Of a stretch of 8,823 bases of DNA, positions 6,812-8,823 are shown one piece after another. Under the pieces are notes generated by a model. That model ran no database searches and had not been told where the DNA came from. It saw only the letters and a list, made by a program, of their open reading frames with translations. The position numbers and the translations under genes are program-made. Every line of letters begins with the position of its first letter. The stretch's first letter is position 1. Where the stretch lies: the NCBI GenBank assembly GCA_964577195.1, contig CAZNYF010000121.1:1-8823 (forward strand). Reading direction: 5' to 3'. Source of the stretch: HyVt-560 sp964577195. GTDB lineage: Bacteria > Pseudomonadota > Gammaproteobacteria > UWMA-0217.

Positions 6812-7465
6812 CTAGTATAGTTTTAGCTTTTGCTCTATTAGTAAATTAGTTAATTTTGGGATTAATTTTATTTCTTTTTCAACCAGCGCTTTAACCCCTT
6901 CTATTTTTGAGAAGTCTTGCGGCACCGCTATGGATGTTATCCATGGATCTAGTAAGTCTCTTCCGCTTTGGCTTGCTATGGCGACTTCGTTCGGGATAGC
7001 AAACTTTGTGTATATTTTCTTGCTTATCTCGTTCGCTGCAACATAGTATATCTTACCTATATGGTAAACTGGGTTTTTCCCGCAAGCACCCTCCATGCTC
7101 ATGAGTCTCATAGGAGATATAATGCCATTAACCCTGTTTCCTCTTCCCACTAATCCCTCGTCGCCGCTTTCAATTGATGAGCCCGTTGCAGTTAAATACA
7201 GTTCGGACGTTTCGAAGTTATCACGTGTATTGATAGACAGGTCAATAGAGCCGATATCCGCCTGTTTGGCTATGTCTTTTATGAATTCTCTCGCGTGCAC
7301 CAAATTGTTTTTGTATTCTTCTGTACTATGAACTTGTGTAGCAATTTGTGGGATACACAGTGTTACGCAGTAATTCTCACCGTTGCGAAATCCCAGCACT
7401 TTTATATCAGACCCGATCCAGGGATTATTTTTTTTGAATGATGGGCTATTCAATTTCCCCCTCAA
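6812..7465 (-). CDS. mat: AdoMet synthetase, archaeal type, C-terminal half
   Basis: This is the second half of an archaeal-type S-adenosylmethionine synthetase, which makes AdoMet from methionine and ATP. Family signatures are NSPSFKKNNPWIGSDIKVLG near the start, YLTATGSSIESGDEG, VGRGNRVNG, MRLMSMEGACGKNP and HIGKIYYVAANE. The preceding frame supplies everything upstream. The two overlap by 20 bases at a run of five G; with one G fewer the protein reads IEGKLNSPSF without a break. The nominal TTG start (7465) is therefore probably not real. A second in-frame TTG three bases after GAGGGGG could allow separate initiation if the gene is naturally split. The last 30 or so residues are diverged from the family's usual C-terminus. 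It sits upstream of the glycosyltransferase in the same operon. Confidence 0.85.
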   Translation of the reverse strand: MRGKLNSPSFKKNNPWIGSDIKVLGFRNGENYCVTLCIPQIATQVHSTEEYKNNLVHAREFIKDIAKQADIGSIDLSINTRDNFETSELYLTATGSSIESGDEGLVGRGNRVNGIISPMRLMSMEGACGKNPVYHIGKIYYVAANEISKKIYTKFAIPNEVAIASQSGRDLLDPWITSIAVPQDFSKIEGVKALVEKEIKLIPKLTNLLIEQKLKLY

Positions 7466-8036
7466 TATCTAATACAAGTTGTTCGAGCTTGCTATATGGA
7501 GCATATCCGACACCCAGGGATGTATCGTTGGATAACAGGTGCTTAAGCTCCTGTATGTCTTGTAGCCCCCTCGGCTCGAACCAATATTCCCTTGTGCCCT
7601 CCTCCTCACTTTTTTCATAAGTCTTACCGGGGCTGCTCTGGCTGCTCTGGTTGTAATGAAATTCCAAGTCCGTTTCAGGATTAAGCGCTGGCAAGTTATC
7701 CAACATGAATTCGGTTGACCATCTCACCAATAAGTCCTTGAGTGGGATTAATGTGTCCCCGAATTTTGTTGATGCGCGACCATTAAGCAACACCCTGATT
7801 GGTCTTGTGATTTTTCCCTCGCCGAACCTAACGTAGGAAGAACCACCTAGTAGCCCAACTTTATCGAAGTTGTGGTGTAAAATTGCACCAAATTTATCTA
7901 GCGTGTATTTCGAATAATTAGCAGATAGTTTTTCAGCAAGAGCATCGGCTAATGTATCGGGGTGTCCGATACCTTTCCGCTCTACAAATTCGATATAGGG
8001 CTCCTTCAAGTCTTTTTTTGTGACAAAAATCTCCAT
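7446..8036 (-). CDS. mat: AdoMet synthetase, archaeal type, N-terminal half
   Basis: This is the first half (196 residues) of an archaeal-type S-adenosylmethionine synthetase. Visible signatures are ERKGIGHPDTLADALAE (19-35), ILHHNFDKV, FGEGKITRPI, LNGRAS and SNDTSLGVGYAPYSKLEQLV (168-187). All are characteristic of the archaeal family and unlike bacterial MetK. The frame stops after IEGEIE, and the missing part continues in the overlapping frame (6812-7465). Together they give about 407 residues, the normal full length. It is the first gene of the minus-strand operon, and its ATG is preceded by no clear Shine-Dalgarno. A loop with a doubled 9-bp unit encodes SSQSS. An archaeal-type enzyme outside a methionine pathway suggests a dedicated AdoMet supply, which is an inference. 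Confidence 0.88.
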   Translation of the reverse strand: MEIFVTKKDLKEPYIEFVERKGIGHPDTLADALAEKLSANYSKYTLDKFGAILHHNFDKVGLLGGSSYVRFGEGKITRPIRVLLNGRASTKFGDTLIPLKDLLVRWSTEFMLDNLPALNPETDLEFHYNQSSQSSPGKTYEKSEEEGTREYWFEPRGLQDIQELKHLLSNDTSLGVGYAPYSKLEQLVLDIEGEIE

Positions 8037-8074
8037 TTTTAAGTGTTTGCGCTACCATATACCCCTCTGTCTGA

Positions 8075-8093
8075 TATGCTAAAATATAGCATA
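8075..8093. promoter_or_regulatory. Palindrome in the divergent promoter region
   Basis: TATGCTA-5-TAGCATA is a perfect 7-bp inverted repeat in the 70-bp gap between the divergent AdoMet synthetase operon and the NDK-like gene. On the minus strand, TTTAGC is followed 16 bases later by TATATG, a possible promoter whose -35 overlaps the palindrome. The position suits a regulator controlling both directions. It does not match the XRE operator at 475-492. Confidence 0.45.
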
Positions 8094-8106
8094 ATAATAT
8101 ACAAAT

Positions 8107-8616
8107 ATGAAAGATAGCTTTGCTAAAATCATATCTTTACACTTGGAGGATCAGTGGGTAAAAGACAATAACGCAACTGGAATTATTATTTTTAAGCCCG
8201 GTTATTCGAAGCCTCAGATAAAAGATTTTTTGGATTTCTGCGTTCGTGAAGATCTTAATATTTTGGATGGACATACAGTAATCCTATCCAAAGAGACTAG
8301 CATAGCACTGTATCCTAAAATATTCTCTTTTTCCAAAGACGATCTCAAGTTCGGGGTAGGGTGGAAAAAAGAAATCATAGCACATCTTACTTCTGGACAG
8401 AGTTCTTATTTCTTGGTTAGAGGAAGTGATGCGATAAAAAAGTTAACTGATTATAAATATAAGCTACGAGAGAAACATGGCAAAATCACCGATCCGAGAT
8501 ACACTATGTCCAAGAAGAAGTTTGTAGACAAAGTGGTGAAAAATTTAGTTCATGTCATCGATGAGGAAGAACTGCAGAATGCCTTGTGGCTCTTATTTTC
8601 AAACGAAAAGAACTAA
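8107..8616 (+). CDS. Diverged nucleoside-diphosphate-kinase-like protein
   Basis: This 169-residue soluble protein appears to follow the NDK fold. IIIFKPG (27-32) matches the first strand with the Lys-Pro pair of NDK, KEIIAHLTSG followed by SYFLVRGSDAIKKL (88-113) matches the strand and helix of the family's VALVLEG-NAV region, and NLVHVIDEEELQNALWLLF (146-164) matches the N-x-x-H-x-S-D-s active-site block and last helix. N146 and H149 are conserved, but the Gly-Ser-Asp after the His is replaced by Val-Ile-Asp. NDKs move phosphate between nucleoside di- and triphosphates through that His, so activity is possible but uncertain. The gene is A+T-rich, lacks a Shine-Dalgarno, and is divergent from the AdoMet synthetase operon. 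It may act on a nucleotide made or used there. Confidence 0.65.
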   Translation: MKDSFAKIISLHLEDQWVKDNNATGIIIFKPGYSKPQIKDFLDFCVREDLNILDGHTVILSKETSIALYPKIFSFSKDDLKFGVGWKKEIIAHLTSGQSSYFLVRGSDAIKKLTDYKYKLREKHGKITDPRYTMSKKKFVDKVVKNLVHVIDEEELQNALWLLFSNEKN

Positions 8617-8643
8617 GTTTGAATTTTATTCAATATACACCGT

Positions 8644-8732
8644 AATCTTAGTCAAAACCATGAGCGGAGTTTATGTGCCTAGGAAGATAAAACGGGAGCA
8701 AGAAAAAAACTTCTTGTCCTCACCGCCAATTT
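8644..8732. repeat. 89-bp direct repeat, copy 2
   Basis: This is the second copy of the repeat at 148-236, same orientation, no gaps, 84 of 89 bases identical by my count. It begins 27 bases after the NDK-like stop codon. The GC-rich body that follows copy 1 is absent here; only a short TGGAGTAT match follows. It lies in the 201-base gap before the next gene and shows no other gene. Confidence 0.85.
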
Positions 8733-8817
8733 ACCAAAATTCGTCTTTGGAGTATTCTTAAATACACCCTTAACTTTTCTCTAAAAATGTGAATAATAAG
8801 AATAGGAGCACACCCTC

Positions 8818-8823
8818 ATGGTG
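8818..8823 (+). CDS. Start of a gene cut by the window end
   Basis: ATG GTG at the very end is preceded by AGGAG (8804-8808) at a 9-base spacing. A weak promoter pair, TTAACT (8770-8775) and TAATAA (8794-8799), lies upstream. Only two codons are visible, so nothing can be said about the product. Confidence 0.5.

Noticed and set aside
7631..7648. Tandem duplication of a 9-bp unit (GGCTGCTCT) in the AdoMet synthetase gene
   Set aside because: Two in-frame copies encode a short Ser/Gln loop; too short to signify more than local slippage.
148..8732. Direct repeats as att sites of an integrated mobile element
   Set aside because: No integrase, transposase or phage gene is present and proS lies inside, so I report only a repeat pair.
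8552..8761. 69-codon plus-strand frame containing repeat copy 2
   Set aside because: It starts inside the NDK-like gene in another frame, and the part shared with copy 1 shows no bias to silent changes.
1..8823. CRISPR array
   Set aside because: No regularly spaced short repeats were seen; the only clear repeat is the 89-bp pair 8.5 kb apart.

Overview
The window looks like part of a bacterial genome with several archaeal-flavoured genes. A perfect bidirectional hairpin terminator with A and T tracts, sigma70-like promoters (one with a consensus TTGACA) and GGAGG/AGGAG ribosome sites argue for a bacterium. The prolyl-tRNA synthetase and the S-adenosylmethionine synthetase are both of the archaeal type. 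Together with several genes that lack a clear Shine-Dalgarno, this fits a Patescibacteria/CPR-like lineage, but that is an inference and no marker here proves it. TGA is used as a stop, so the standard code fits.

Left end (1-503): no convincing gene. It holds a GC-rich structured stretch (1-138), the first copy of an 89-bp direct repeat (148-236), and a leader with a promoter and a palindromic operator. Then comes a two-gene unit: a 66-residue XRE/Cro-type repressor (504-704) and a full-length archaeal-type ProRS (730-2181) whose C-terminal zinc-site cysteines are half lost. Downstream lies a gene of unknown function that appears broken by single-base shifts (2184-2991, in two open pieces). 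A consensus-like promoter then drives a HisRS/HisZ-like class II synthetase paralogue without an anticodon domain (3128-4264).

Middle and right: the HisRS-like gene converges, across one shared terminator, on a minus-strand operon read from 8036 down to 4329. This encodes an archaeal-type AdoMet synthetase (split into two overlapping frames at a five-G run), a GT4 glycosyltransferase, and a PIG-L/LmbE deacetylase fused to a complete CYTH triphosphate-tunnel domain. Divergent from it, across a 70-bp gap with a 7-bp palindrome, is a diverged nucleoside-diphosphate-kinase-like gene (8107-8616). The second repeat copy (8644-8732) and the start of another gene (8818) close the window.

How they may work together (inference): glycosyltransferase followed by PIG-L deacetylase is the same step order as the first two steps of mycothiol, bacillithiol and GPI synthesis. 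In mycothiol synthesis an aaRS-derived ligase then acylates the freed amine. Here a GT4, a PIG-L enzyme and an aaRS-like protein sit together with an AdoMet synthetase, an NDK-like protein and a CYTH domain. An undescribed aminosugar- or nucleotide-linked small-molecule pathway is the most interesting reading. No substrate can be assigned from sequence alone.
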